Notes under the pieces: generated by a model | What the model was told of the DNA's origin: nothing | The model's database searches: none | What the model saw: only the letters and a program-made list of their open reading frames with translations | Assembly (NCBI GenBank): GCA_934518555.1 | Contig: CAKSXW010000020.1 | Coordinates: forward strand, 1-31,264 | Length of the DNA stretch: 31,264 nucleotides | Reading direction: 5' to 3' | Source of the DNA: an uncultured Faecalibacterium sp. | GTDB taxonomy: Bacteria > Bacillota > Clostridia > Oscillospirales > Ruminococcaceae | In this document: piece by piece, positions 15,285 through 22,474 of the stretch | Layout: each line of letters opens with the position of its first letter | How positions within the stretch are numbered: position 1 is the first letter of the stretch | Translations under genes and position numbers: made by a program

Positions 15285-16724
15285 ATGGCAAAAGACAACA
15301 AGAAGCTCGTGCAGGCGATCACCAGCCAGGAAGAGAACTTTGCACAGTGGTACACCGACATCTGCGTGAAGGCAGAGCTGGTGGAGTACTCCAGTGTGAA
15401 GGGCTTTATCATCCTGCGCCCCTACGGCCAGGCCATCTGGGAGCTGATCCAGAAGGACCTGGACACCCGGTTCAAGGCCACCGGCCACGAAAACGTGGCC
15501 ATGCCGGTGCTGATCCCGGAAAGCCTGCTGCAGAAGGAAGGCGAACTGGTCAATGGCTTCGCACCGGAGGTGGCGTGGGTCACCATGGGCGGCTCTGACA
15601 AGCTGGAAGAGCGCCTGGCCGTCCGCCCCACCAGTGAGACCATGTTCTGCGATCACTGGTCCCGTGTGCTGCACAGCTACCGCGAGCTTCCCATGAAGTA
15701 CAACCAGTGGTGCAGCGTGGTCCGGTGGGAAAAGACCACCCGGCCCTTCCTGCGGAGCCGTGAGTTCTGGTGGCAGGAAGGCCACACCATCCACGAGACC
15801 GCTGCCGAGGCCGAGGCTGAGACCCAGCAGCAGCTGAACTGCTACGCTGACACCTGCGAGCAGGACCTGGCTATCCCCGTGGTAAAGGGCCGCAAGACCG
15901 ACAAGGAAAAGTTTGCCGGTGCCGAGGCCACCTACACCATCGAGGCCATGATGAAGGACGGCAAGGCCCTGCAGAGCGGCACCAGCCACTACTTTGGCGA
16001 CAAGTTCAGCAAGGCTTACGACGTCACCTTTACCGGCCGCGACAACCAGCTGCATCATCCGTTCCAGACCAGCTGGGGCGTTTCCACCCGTCTGGTGGGT
16101 GCCATCATCATGACCCACGGCGACGACGACGGCCTGATCCTGCCCCCGGCCATTGCCCCCATCCAGGTGGTGGTGGTGCCCATCGCTGCCCACAAACCCG
16201 GCGTCAGCGAAAAGGCTGCGGAGCTGGCCGAAAAGATCAGCAAGTACGCCCGTGTGAAGCTGGACGACAGCGACAACGCCCCCGGCTGGAAGTTTGCCCA
16301 GTGGGAGATGAAGGGTGTGCCCCTGCGCCTGGAGATCGGCCCCAAGGACCTGGAAAAGAACCAGTGCGTGCTGGTGCGCCGTGACACCCGTGAAAAGGTC
16401 TTTGTGAGCCTGGACGAGCTGGAGACCGCCATCCCGGCCCAGCTGGAGGCCCTGCGGAAGGACCTGTACCAGCGTGCCCTGGAAAACCGGGAAAAGCGCA
16501 CCTGGTCTGCCACCACCATGGACCAGGTCAAGGAGCTGGCAAAGGCTAACACCGGTTATATCAAGACCATGTGGTGCGGCGACCTGGCCTGCGAGATGAA
16601 GATGAAGGAAGAAGCTGGCCTGTCCAGCCGCTGTATGCCCTTTGAGCAGGAGCATCTCAGCGATGTGTGCCCCTGCTGCGGCAAGCCTGCCAAGGCCATG
16701 GTCTACTGGGGCGTTGCCTACTAA
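15285..16724 (+). CDS. proS: Prolyl-tRNA synthetase, archaeal/eukaryotic-type (ProS type 3)
   Basis: A class II aminoacyl-tRNA synthetase (479 residues) charging tRNA-Pro. It is the short form without the inserted editing domain of typical bacterial ProRS and has the C-terminal zinc-binding extension of the archaeal/eukaryotic type. Seen: [30 protein letters not shown] (motif 2), the [12 protein letters not shown] segment (motif 3) and C-terminal cysteines 431, 436, 450, 462, 464 and 465 (CGDLACE ... CPCCGK), ending in the usual aromatic-Tyr tail. I chose ATG 15285, with GGGAGG 10 bases upstream, not the TTG at 15267 that lies before the ribosome binding site. No T-box leader is present; the upstream gap is only 59 bases after a terminator. 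Confidence 0.95.
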   Translation: MAKDNKKLVQAITSQEENFAQWYTDICVKAELVEYSSVKGFIILRPYGQAIWELIQKDLDTRFKATGHENVAMPVLIPESLLQKEGELVNGFAPEVAWVTMGGSDKLEERLAVRPTSETMFCDHWSRVLHSYRELPMKYNQWCSVVRWEKTTRPFLRSREFWWQEGHTIHETAAEAEAETQQQLNCYADTCEQDLAIPVVKGRKTDKEKFAGAEATYTIEAMMKDGKALQSGTSHYFGDKFSKAYDVTFTGRDNQLHHPFQTSWGVSTRLVGAIIMTHGDDDGLILPPAIAPIQVVVVPIAAHKPGVSEKAAELAEKISKYARVKLDDSDNAPGWKFAQWEMKGVPLRLEIGPKDLEKNQCVLVRRDTREKVFVSLDELETAIPAQLEALRKDLYQRALENREKRTWSATTMDQVKELAKANTGYIKTMWCGDLACEMKMKEEAGLSSRCMPFEQEHLSDVCPCCGKPAKAMVYWGVAY

Positions 16725-16753
16725 GCTTCTGCATTTTTGACCCTATGATAAGA

Positions 16754-16792
16754 TAAGACCCCCGGAGTGCGAAAACGCTCTGGGGGTCTTAC
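16754..16792 (+). terminator. Terminator after proS
   Basis: A long stem AAGACCCCC / GGGGGTCTT with an inner GAG-x-GCG / CGC-x-CTC extension, followed by only a loose T-run (ACTTGTTATTT). The same T-run supplies the -35 region of the next promoter. Confidence 0.7.
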
Positions 16793-16821
16793 TTGTTATT
16801 TGTCGAATTATATGCTATTAT
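16793..16821 (+). promoter_or_regulatory. Promoter of the small-protein (toxin-like) transcript
   Basis: TTGTTA (16793-16798), 17 bases and TATTAT (16816-16821) place the start near 16828, about 72 bases before the small ORF. Confidence 0.6.
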
Positions 16822-16875
16822 AAGATTGCTGCTTCGGCAGCAAGGCACTGCACATAACGGCAGGCGGTTCGGCCC

Positions 16876-16893
16876 CACTTCCGAAAGGAGGTG
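16876..16893 (+). promoter_or_regulatory. Hairpin that hides the Shine-Dalgarno of the small ORF
   Basis: CACTTCC pairs with GGAGGTG through a GAAA tetraloop (a 7-bp stem with one T-G wobble). The 3' arm is the ribosome binding site itself (GGAGG, 8 bases before the ATG), so translation should be blocked unless the stem opens. Confidence 0.65.
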
Positions 16894-16899
16894 AAGCTC

Positions 16900-16983
16900 A
16901 TGCCTATTACTTTGACGTTCCATATCTTCGGATTGGTATTTACCATCAAGGTAAAAAGCGAGAACCGCCACCCTGGCCGGTGA
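16900..16983 (+). CDS. 27-residue hydrophobic small protein, candidate type I toxin
   Basis: The peptide starts MPITLTFHIFGLVFTIKV and ends KSENRHPGR. A hydrophobic/beta-branched segment (residues ~2-18) is followed by a basic polar tail, the usual form of small membrane-active toxins of type I toxin-antitoxin systems. The Shine-Dalgarno (AAAGGAGGTG, nearly perfect) is locked in a hairpin. The 3' end lies inside another hairpin (16961-16990) and is overlapped by a convergent transcript from a strong promoter at 17080-17052. It is too short for normal gene callers. I do not recognise a named family. Coding status rests on the ribosome binding site and the locus layout; homologues with synonymous changes would settle it. 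Confidence 0.6.
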   Translation: MPITLTFHIFGLVFTIKVKSENRHPGR

Positions 16984-17045
16984 CGGTTCTTAGTTTCTAA
17001 GACGGTTCATCAAAAGGGCTGACCGCTTGTCGCAGTGCCTTTTCT
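16953..17045 (-). ncRNA. Candidate antisense RNA (antitoxin) overlapping the small ORF 3' end
   Basis: A transcript starting near 17045 from the promoter at 17080-17052 would run leftwards about 93 bases. A 5' hairpin forms first (AAAAGGCACTG / CAGCCCTTTT on the minus strand). It ends at a terminator-like stem AGAACCG-CACC / GGTG-CGGTTCT (16961-16990) followed by GCTTTTT on the minus strand. It is complementary to the last ~30 bases of the ORF and to the 3' part of its mRNA, as in TxpA/RatA-type pairs. Ends are inferred. Confidence 0.5.
16961..16990. terminator. Hairpin shared by small ORF 3' end and antisense RNA terminator
   Basis: AGAACCG and CGGTTCT pair, with CACC/GGTG continuing the stem after one mismatch. 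On the minus strand it is followed by CGCTTTTT, so it should terminate the antisense RNA; on the plus strand the following bases (TAGTTTCT) are weak. A second copy of GACGGTTC at 17001-17008 could compete for pairing. Confidence 0.6.
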
Positions 17046-17051
17046 ATTCAC

Positions 17052-17080
17052 AGTATACCCACTTTTAAGGTTTCTGTCAA
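17052..17080 (-). promoter_or_regulatory. Strong promoter for the antisense RNA
   Basis: On the minus strand TTGACA (17080-17075), 17 bases and TATACT (17057-17052), close to ideal. There is no ORF downstream of it on the minus strand before the terminator, so it most likely drives a non-coding RNA. Confidence 0.8.
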
Positions 17081-17081
17081 G

Positions 17082-17112
17082 AGCACGCAGCTTCGTTTCT
17101 GCGTGCTTTTTT
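17082..17112 (+). terminator. Terminator of the small-protein transcript
   Basis: A perfect 9-bp stem AGCACGCAG / CTGCGTGCT is followed by TTTTTCTT on the plus strand. It would end the toxin-like mRNA (about 285 bases in all) just before the convergent epimerase gene, whose own transcript may use the same hairpin less efficiently. Confidence 0.75.
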
Positions 17113-17113
17113 C

Positions 17114-17995
17114 TTACCGCTCAAAGGTGGTGCTGAGGGTGGTCTGCCAGCTCTGGCCGGGGGCCAGGGTGGCGGCGGCGGCACGCTGGTCCCAACCCTG
17201 GGGGTCGGTGGCGGCTGCAGGCAGGCTCTGCCAGGGCTCGATGCACACGAACCGCACCGGCTTTACGCTGGCGGACCAGATCAGGGTGTAGGGGAAGTCC
17301 TGGATGTTGCAGCGGATGGCACGGCCGGTGTCTTTTTCGCAGATGCTGAGGGTCTTGGAATGCAGCCCCGTCATGCAGATGCTGTCCACTGCAAACAGCT
17401 CATCCGTCAGCTGGATGGCAGACTGGTTCTTGCACTGGTAGAAGCACTTGCCGCTCAGCAGGCCCCCTGCACTGGCGTCCATGACCATGGGGCTTTCCGG
17501 CTGGTCAAAGCGGAACTCGTAATCGGTGGTGGTATGGTGGGAGTCAAAAGGGATGTTGAAGGCCGGGTGGTAGCCGATGCCAAACCGCAGCTCCTCTGCG
17601 CCTGGGTTTGTCACCTGCAGGGTGTGGTGCACCGTCTTGCCCTCCAGCCGGAAGGTGCTGGTAAGCACAAAATCATAGGGGAACCGCTGGGCCTTGATGG
17701 CCTCGTCGGACCGCAGCTCCAGCTGGATGGTGTCCCCTTCCGCCCGGAGCAGGGTGTGCTCCAGGTCCCGGGCAAAGCCGTGCTGGCCCCCCTGCCAGGT
17801 CTTGCCCTTGGCCTCAAAGGTGCCGCCCACCAGCTTGCCGGTCCAGGGGAACAGGATGGGGGCGTGACGCTTCCAGACCGCCGGGTCTGCCTGCCAGAGC
17901 ATCTCCTCCCCTGCTGCGTTTTTCAGGCTGACGGCCTCGGCGCCGTAGGTGTCCACCGTCAGGGTCAAAAATTCGTTGTGAATGGTTGCCTGCAT
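17114..17995 (-). CDS. Aldose 1-epimerase family protein (LacX-like)
   Basis: A 293-residue galactose-mutarotase-like protein expected to interconvert alpha and beta anomers of a hexose or to act on a related sugar. It has the LacX/YihR type layout: LFPWTGKL, QHGFARD (His72), GYHPAFNIP (His143) and a C-terminal CIEPWQSLP (Glu253), which correspond to the two histidines and the glutamate used by mutarotases. I chose ATG 17995 with AAAGGAG 8 bases upstream; the frame extends to 18079 without a better start. It is transcribed alone, divergently from the SleC-like gene. A TATACT lies on the minus strand at 18048-18043, but the matching -35 is poor. Substrate unknown. Confidence 0.88.
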   Translation of the reverse strand: MQATIHNEFLTLTVDTYGAEAVSLKNAAGEEMLWQADPAVWKRHAPILFPWTGKLVGGTFEAKGKTWQGGQHGFARDLEHTLLRAEGDTIQLELRSDEAIKAQRFPYDFVLTSTFRLEGKTVHHTLQVTNPGAEELRFGIGYHPAFNIPFDSHHTTTDYEFRFDQPESPMVMDASAGGLLSGKCFYQCKNQSAIQLTDELFAVDSICMTGLHSKTLSICEKDTGRAIRCNIQDFPYTLIWSASVKPVRFVCIEPWQSLPAAATDPQGWDQRAAAATLAPGQSWQTTLSTTFER

Positions 17996-18151
17996 GATCG
18001 TTTCTCCTTTGTCCTTCTGATTTTCTGGGTCCTTCTGCCTCCAGTATACTCCCCCGGCCTGCAAAAAGAAAGCCCCCATTCACACCCAGGCCGCCGCCGG
18101 AATAGGCTGTGGGAGAACCGTGATTTCTTACAGCAAAGGAGCGATCTGCTT

Positions 18152-20743
18152 ATGACCGGAATCTTACGCCTGCAGGCCTTTGCCCCCCGGCAGTCCAGCC
18201 CCGTGGAAGGGGTGGTGTTTACTGTCAGCGGTGACGGCTTCCAGGTCCAGCGCATCACCGACGCCGCCGGAAACGCCGGGGATCTGCGCCTGGAGACCCC
18301 TGCCTGTGCCCTCTCCCTGGAGCCCGGCAGCACCACCCGGCCCTACGCCCTGTGCAGCCTTACGGCTGCCAAGCCCGGGTACCGCACCGTACGCATCCAA
18401 GGGATCCAGGTGTTCCCCGGCCAGGTGACCCTGGCCCAGCCGGAAATGCTGCCGGACACCCAGGCGGGCCGGGACATCCCGGAGCAGCCGGTGGTCATCC
18501 CACCTCACCCCCTCTACGCCGGGGCCAGCGGCAGCGGCCCGGAGCCAAGGGTCCACTGCCCGGCCCGGGTGCTGAGCCAGGTCATCATCCCCAAGACCAT
18601 CACCGTGCACCTGGGCAAGCCTGCTGCCGCCGCCCGGAACGTCACCGTGTCCTTCCGGGATTATATCGCCAACGTGGCCTCCAGTGAGGTGTACCCTACC
18701 TGGCCGGAGCAGGCTTTACGGGCCAACATCCACTGCCAGATCTCCCTGGCCCTGAACCGCATCTACACCGAGTGGTACCCCAGCAAGGGCTACAGTTTCA
18801 ACATCACCAACTCCACCAGCTACGACCAATACTACGTCCACGGCCGGACGGTGTTTGACGTGATGGTGCGGATCACCGACGATATCTTCAACACCTACCT
18901 GCGGAAGGCCGGTACCGTGAACCCCTACTACGCCGAGTACTGCGACGGCAAGTCGGTGACCTGCCCGGGGCTCAAACAGTGGGGCACCGTGACCCTGGCC
19001 AACCAGGGCCGCAACGCCCTGCAGATCCTGCAATACTACTACGGCAAGGACATCCAGATCCTCCGGTGCCAAAACCTCCAGGCCATCCCCCAGAGCTACC
19101 CCGGCACGGCTCTGCGGCAGGGGGCCCGGGGCACGGCGGTGTTCACCCTTCAGCGGCAGCTGAACCGCATTACCAAGGACTACCCCTTTCTGGGCAAACT
19201 GACGGTGGACGGGGTTTTTGGCCCCCAGATGACCGCCACGGTCCAGCGGTTCCAGCGGCAGTTCAACCTGACCCCCGACGGGGTGGTGGGGCGGCAGACC
19301 TGGTACAAGATCAGCTATATCTATGTGTCGGTCAAGGACCTGGCAGAGCTGACCAGCGAGGGGGAAGTGGCCAGCGGCACCCTTTCTGACGGCACCTGGG
19401 GCGGCACCGTTTTAAGGTCCGGCTCCACCGGCCGTGCCGTGGAGCAGCTGCAATTCTGGCTGAACACCCTGGCACAGTACGACGCCGCCATTCCATCGGT
19501 GCAGGTGGACGGGGTCTACGGCTCCGGCACCACCGCCGCCGTCAAGGCTTTTCAGCGCAAATACGGCCTGACGGTGGACGGCATCACAGGCCGGGACACC
19601 TGGACCCGGCTCTACGACCAGTTCCGCAGCATCCAGACCGACAACGGCACCCCCAACGCCTACCCCGGCACCGCCCTGCGGCAGGGCAGCCGGGGCCAGA
19701 ACGTGCGGCTGGTGCAGTTCTGGCTGAAGATCGCCCGGAGCCTCTACCCAAGCCTTGCCTCCATCACGGTGGACGGCAGCTTTGGCCCAGCCACCACGGC
19801 GGCGGTCCGGCGGTTCCAGGCCTATTTTGGTCTTGCCAGCGACGGCGTAGTGGGGCGGCGCACCTGGAACAAGCTGTACGAGGTGTACAACGACATTGCC
19901 AACCAGCTGCTGTCCCCCTCCCTGCGGCCGGGGGAATACCCTGGGCGGCTGCAGCTGGGCAGCACCGGCACGGCGGTACGGGAGCTGCAATTCTACCTGT
20001 ACCTGCTGAGTGCCTATGAGAGCAGCATCCCGGCCCCGGCCCTGGACGGGCGGTTCGGCCCCGGCACACAGGCGGCGGTAAAGGCCTACCAGCGGTTTGC
20101 CGGGCTCCCGGTGGACGGGGTGGTGGGCCGGGAGACCTGGGCCTCCCTGTACGGCAAGGCCTCGGCCCTCCGATCCTCCGGTCCGGTGGTGGTCCTGAAG
20201 CGGCTGCCCTACCCCGGCACCGCCCTGGCCCCCGGCAGCAGCGGCGAAGCGGTGCTGTACTACAGCCTGCTGCTGCAGCGGATCGCCTACTACTTTGACA
20301 GTGTGGAGCCTGCCCCTTTGGCCCCGGACTACACCGACGCCACCGCTGCCGCCACCCGGAGTGCCCAGGCTTTGCTGGGTCTGCCGGAGACCGGCGTGGC
20401 CGACGCCGACACCTGGGCCGCTGTAGAGGCCCTGAGCCTGGAATTGGCAGCCCTGGGCCCCGGCAGCCCCCGGCAGGACCCGGCTTACCCGGGGCGAGGG
20501 TTCCGGCAGGGCAGTGCCGGGCCTGCGGTGGGCCAGATCCAAGGCTGGCTGAACCACCGGGCCAAGGGCCAGTGCGGAGAGGACTATCTGCCGGAGACCT
20601 GCTGTTTTGGCCCGGCAGACACCGATGCTGTCCGGCAGACCCAGCAGCAAGCAGGGCTGGAGCCCACCGGCACCGTAGACCGCCGGACCTGGGCTGCCCT
20701 GCGGCCCCAGAGCTGCGGCTGCCCGGAGAAAAAGGAGGAGTGA
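18152..20743 (+). CDS. SleC-like cell-wall lytic protein with SpoIID-type domain and six peptidoglycan-binding repeats
   Basis: An 863-residue protein. Residues ~1-105 match the N-terminal domain of clostridial spore cortex-lytic enzyme SleC (a beta domain ending in GYRTVRIQGIQVFPGQ), followed by a Pro-rich linker. Residues ~150-312 form a SpoIID/SleC-type lytic domain (FRDYIANVASSEVYPTWPE, with Glu179 as the likely catalytic acid; also YCDGKSV and GLKQWGTVTLANQG). Residues ~316-863 hold six peptidoglycan-binding_1 repeats, starting near 316, 418, 504, 596, 687 and 779, most beginning YPG and containing D-G-x-x-G-x-x-T. The last two are degenerate. No signal peptide is seen, as in SleC. I chose ATG 18152 with AAAGGAG upstream; the frame opens 264 codons earlier but only antisense to the epimerase gene. 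It sits in an operon with the M15 peptidase gene. Confidence 0.85.
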   Translation: MTGILRLQAFAPRQSSPVEGVVFTVSGDGFQVQRITDAAGNAGDLRLETPACALSLEPGSTTRPYALCSLTAAKPGYRTVRIQGIQVFPGQVTLAQPEMLPDTQAGRDIPEQPVVIPPHPLYAGASGSGPEPRVHCPARVLSQVIIPKTITVHLGKPAAAARNVTVSFRDYIANVASSEVYPTWPEQALRANIHCQISLALNRIYTEWYPSKGYSFNITNSTSYDQYYVHGRTVFDVMVRITDDIFNTYLRKAGTVNPYYAEYCDGKSVTCPGLKQWGTVTLANQGRNALQILQYYYGKDIQILRCQNLQAIPQSYPGTALRQGARGTAVFTLQRQLNRITKDYPFLGKLTVDGVFGPQMTATVQRFQRQFNLTPDGVVGRQTWYKISYIYVSVKDLAELTSEGEVASGTLSDGTWGGTVLRSGSTGRAVEQLQFWLNTLAQYDAAIPSVQVDGVYGSGTTAAVKAFQRKYGLTVDGITGRDTWTRLYDQFRSIQTDNGTPNAYPGTALRQGSRGQNVRLVQFWLKIARSLYPSLASITVDGSFGPATTAAVRRFQAYFGLASDGVVGRRTWNKLYEVYNDIANQLLSPSLRPGEYPGRLQLGSTGTAVRELQFYLYLLSAYESSIPAPALDGRFGPGTQAAVKAYQRFAGLPVDGVVGRETWASLYGKASALRSSGPVVVLKRLPYPGTALAPGSSGEAVLYYSLLLQRIAYYFDSVEPAPLAPDYTDATAAATRSAQALLGLPETGVADADTWAAVEALSLELAALGPGSPRQDPAYPGRGFRQGSAGPAVGQIQGWLNHRAKGQCGEDYLPETCCFGPADTDAVRQTQQQAGLEPTGTVDRRTWAALRPQSCGCPEKKEE

Positions 20744-20746
20744 GCC

Positions 20747-21439
20747 ATGGCCCGGATCCTAATCTACGACGCCTACGAGAACAAGGTGTACACCTACGCC
20801 GACCTGAACGAGAACGACCCCATGCCCTACAGCACCGGCACCACCCTGCGGGTCCGGGAGTTCCGGGGCAAGTCCGCCAGCCCCACCCTGTGGACCACCA
20901 TTGCGGCCATGGAGGCCTGGAACCTGACCCGGCGCAAATACGGCCGGGGCATCCCGGTGGGGTACGCCTTCCGCCGCATCTGGGAAGGGGGCCACGGCAC
21001 CCGGAGCCAGCACTACGTTGGGGTATCCTTTGATGCAGGGCAGACCTTTTCCCAGCAGCAGCGCAATGCCCTGTACCAGGCCGCCCGGGGCACCGGGGCC
21101 TGGGGCTATGTGGAGCCCCTCAGCCAGACCCCCACCTGGGTGCACTTTGACCGCCGCTACGGCACCCCTGCCTGCAAGGGCACCACCGCCGGGTACCCCA
21201 CCCTCCGGCGTGGCAGCCGGGGCTGCTATGTGATGGTGCTGCAAGACGCCCTTTCGGCCCTGGGCTACCAGACCGGCAGCCGCATCGATGGGGTGTTCGG
21301 GGCCCGCACCGAGGAGGCCCTCCGAGGCTACCAGCGGCGCACCAGCCTCCGTGTGGACGGGGTCTGCGGCTGTGACAGCTGGAAAAAGATCTCCACCGCC
21401 GTTCTGGGCATCGGCCGCACCAAAACTGCCATCGACTGA
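20747..21439 (+). CDS. M15-type peptidase with C-terminal peptidoglycan-binding domain
   Basis: A 230-residue protein, 3 bases after the SleC-like gene, with GGAGGAG in the end of that gene. Residues ~45-140 resemble a D,D-/L,D-peptidase of family M15: the zinc-ligand pattern S-x-H-x(2)-G-x-S-x-D is seen as SQHYVGVSFD (His89, Asp96) and the third ligand in WVHFD (His133). Residues ~150-217 are a peptidoglycan-binding_1 repeat (YPTLRRGSRG ... DGVFGARTEEALRGYQ) of the same kind as in the neighbour. It probably trims peptide stems of the wall. No signal peptide is visible. Substrate and timing unknown. Confidence 0.75.
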   Translation: MARILIYDAYENKVYTYADLNENDPMPYSTGTTLRVREFRGKSASPTLWTTIAAMEAWNLTRRKYGRGIPVGYAFRRIWEGGHGTRSQHYVGVSFDAGQTFSQQQRNALYQAARGTGAWGYVEPLSQTPTWVHFDRRYGTPACKGTTAGYPTLRRGSRGCYVMVLQDALSALGYQTGSRIDGVFGARTEEALRGYQRRTSLRVDGVCGCDSWKKISTAVLGIGRTKTAID

Positions 21440-21451
21440 CCCAGGCAAAGC

Positions 21452-21492
21452 AAAACGCATCTGCAGCCGCCCAGGCCGCAGATGCGTTTTTT
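21452..21492. terminator. Bidirectional terminator
   Basis: The 13-bp stem AAAACGCATCTGC / GCAGATGCGTTTT is flanked by A-rich and T-rich ends. It serves both the wall-lysin operon (+) and the hydroxyacid dehydrogenase gene (-). Confidence 0.9.
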
Positions 21493-21511
21493 GTGATAGG
21501 ATAGGCTTCCC

Positions 21512-22474
21512 TCAGCCGTTCACGATGTGGTCCCCCTGGCCCTCCAGCCAGGTCCGCAGGTTGTTGGTGGTGATCTCCATCAGCCGCTGCAAGGCCTCCC
21601 GGGTGGTCCAGGCCACATGAGGGGTCAGGATGGCGTTGGGCAGCTGCCGCAGGGGGCTGTCCAGGGGCAGGGGCTCGGTGGCAAAGGCGTCGGCCCCATA
21701 AAAGGCCAGCTGACCGTTCTGCAAAGCCTGGGCCACTGCCGCCTCGTCCACCAGGGCTCCCCGGGCGGTGTTCAGCAGGATCATGCCGGGCTTTGCCTTG
21801 GCCAGGGCCTGGCCGTTGATGAGGCCCCGGGTGGCCGGGGTGGCCGGGCAATGGAGGCTCAGCACATCGCTGGAAGCCAGCAGGGTATCCAGGTCCACAA
21901 ACTCCACCCCATGGTCTGCGTACTCCGGCCGGACGGTCCGGGTGCACACCAGCACACGCATCCCAAAGGCCTTGGCAATGCGTGCCGTCTGCTGGCCGAT
22001 GCTGCCGTAGCCGTAGATGCCAAAGGTCTTGCCCAGCAGCTCCACCTGGGGCAGCAGGCCGTATTCCTCCGGCACGTTCAGCTGCCAGTGACCGGCCTTC
22101 ATGGCACGGTCGTACCGCTGGGCGCACTGGCAGATGGCCAGCAGCAGGCTGAAGGTCATCTGGGCCACGCTGTAGGTGGAGTACCCCGGCACGTTGGCCA
22201 CTGCCACCCCATGGCGGCGGCAGGCCTCCAGGTCCAGGTTGTCGGTGCCGGTGGCAATGATGCCCACCCATTTCAGGTTGGGGCACTGCCGCAGCACCGC
22301 CTCGTCGATACGGCACTTGTTCAGCAGCACCATATCGGCGTCCCCAATGCGAGGGGCCACCTCCTCATAGGCAGTTCGCACATAGCTTACGGTGTCCGGC
22401 ACCAGGGCCTTCACACCGGACCAGTCCAGGTCCCCCTCCTGCATCACATAGCTTTCCAGGATCACAGCTTTCAT
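21512..22474 (-). CDS. D-isomer-specific 2-hydroxyacid dehydrogenase
   Basis: A 320-residue NAD(H)-dependent oxidoreductase that reduces a 2-keto acid (hydroxypyruvate, glyoxylate, pyruvate or similar) to the D-hydroxy acid. Seen: the Rossmann motif GYGSIG (155-160) and the catalytic triad Arg238 (NTARGALVDE), Glu267 (ATEP) and His286 (TPHVAW). The overall sequence resembles the glycerate dehydrogenase/hydroxypyruvate reductase (HprA) branch more than D-lactate dehydrogenase, but substrate is not certain. I chose ATG 22474, 9 bases after GAGAGG; the first in-frame ATG at 22483 touches that site. It overlaps the 3' end of the upstream unknown gene by about 110 bases. Confidence 0.9.
   Translation of the reverse strand: MKAVILESYVMQEGDLDWSGVKALVPDTVSYVRTAYEEVAPRIGDADMVLLNKCRIDEAVLRQCPNLKWVGIIATGTDNLDLEACRRHGVAVANVPGYSTYSVAQMTFSLLLAICQCAQRYDRAMKAGHWQLNVPEEYGLLPQVELLGKTFGIYGYGSIGQQTARIAKAFGMRVLVCTRTVRPEYADHGVEFVDLDTLLASSDVLSLHCPATPATRGLINGQALAKAKPGMILLNTARGALVDEAAVAQALQNGQLAFYGADAFATEPLPLDSPLRQLPNAILTPHVAWTTREALQRLMEITTNNLRTWLEGQGDHIVNG

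Noticed and set aside
17360..18151. N-terminal 264-codon extension of the SleC-like gene
   Set aside because: It lies antisense to the epimerase gene; homologues start at MTGILRLQAF and a good ribosome binding site precedes ATG 18152.
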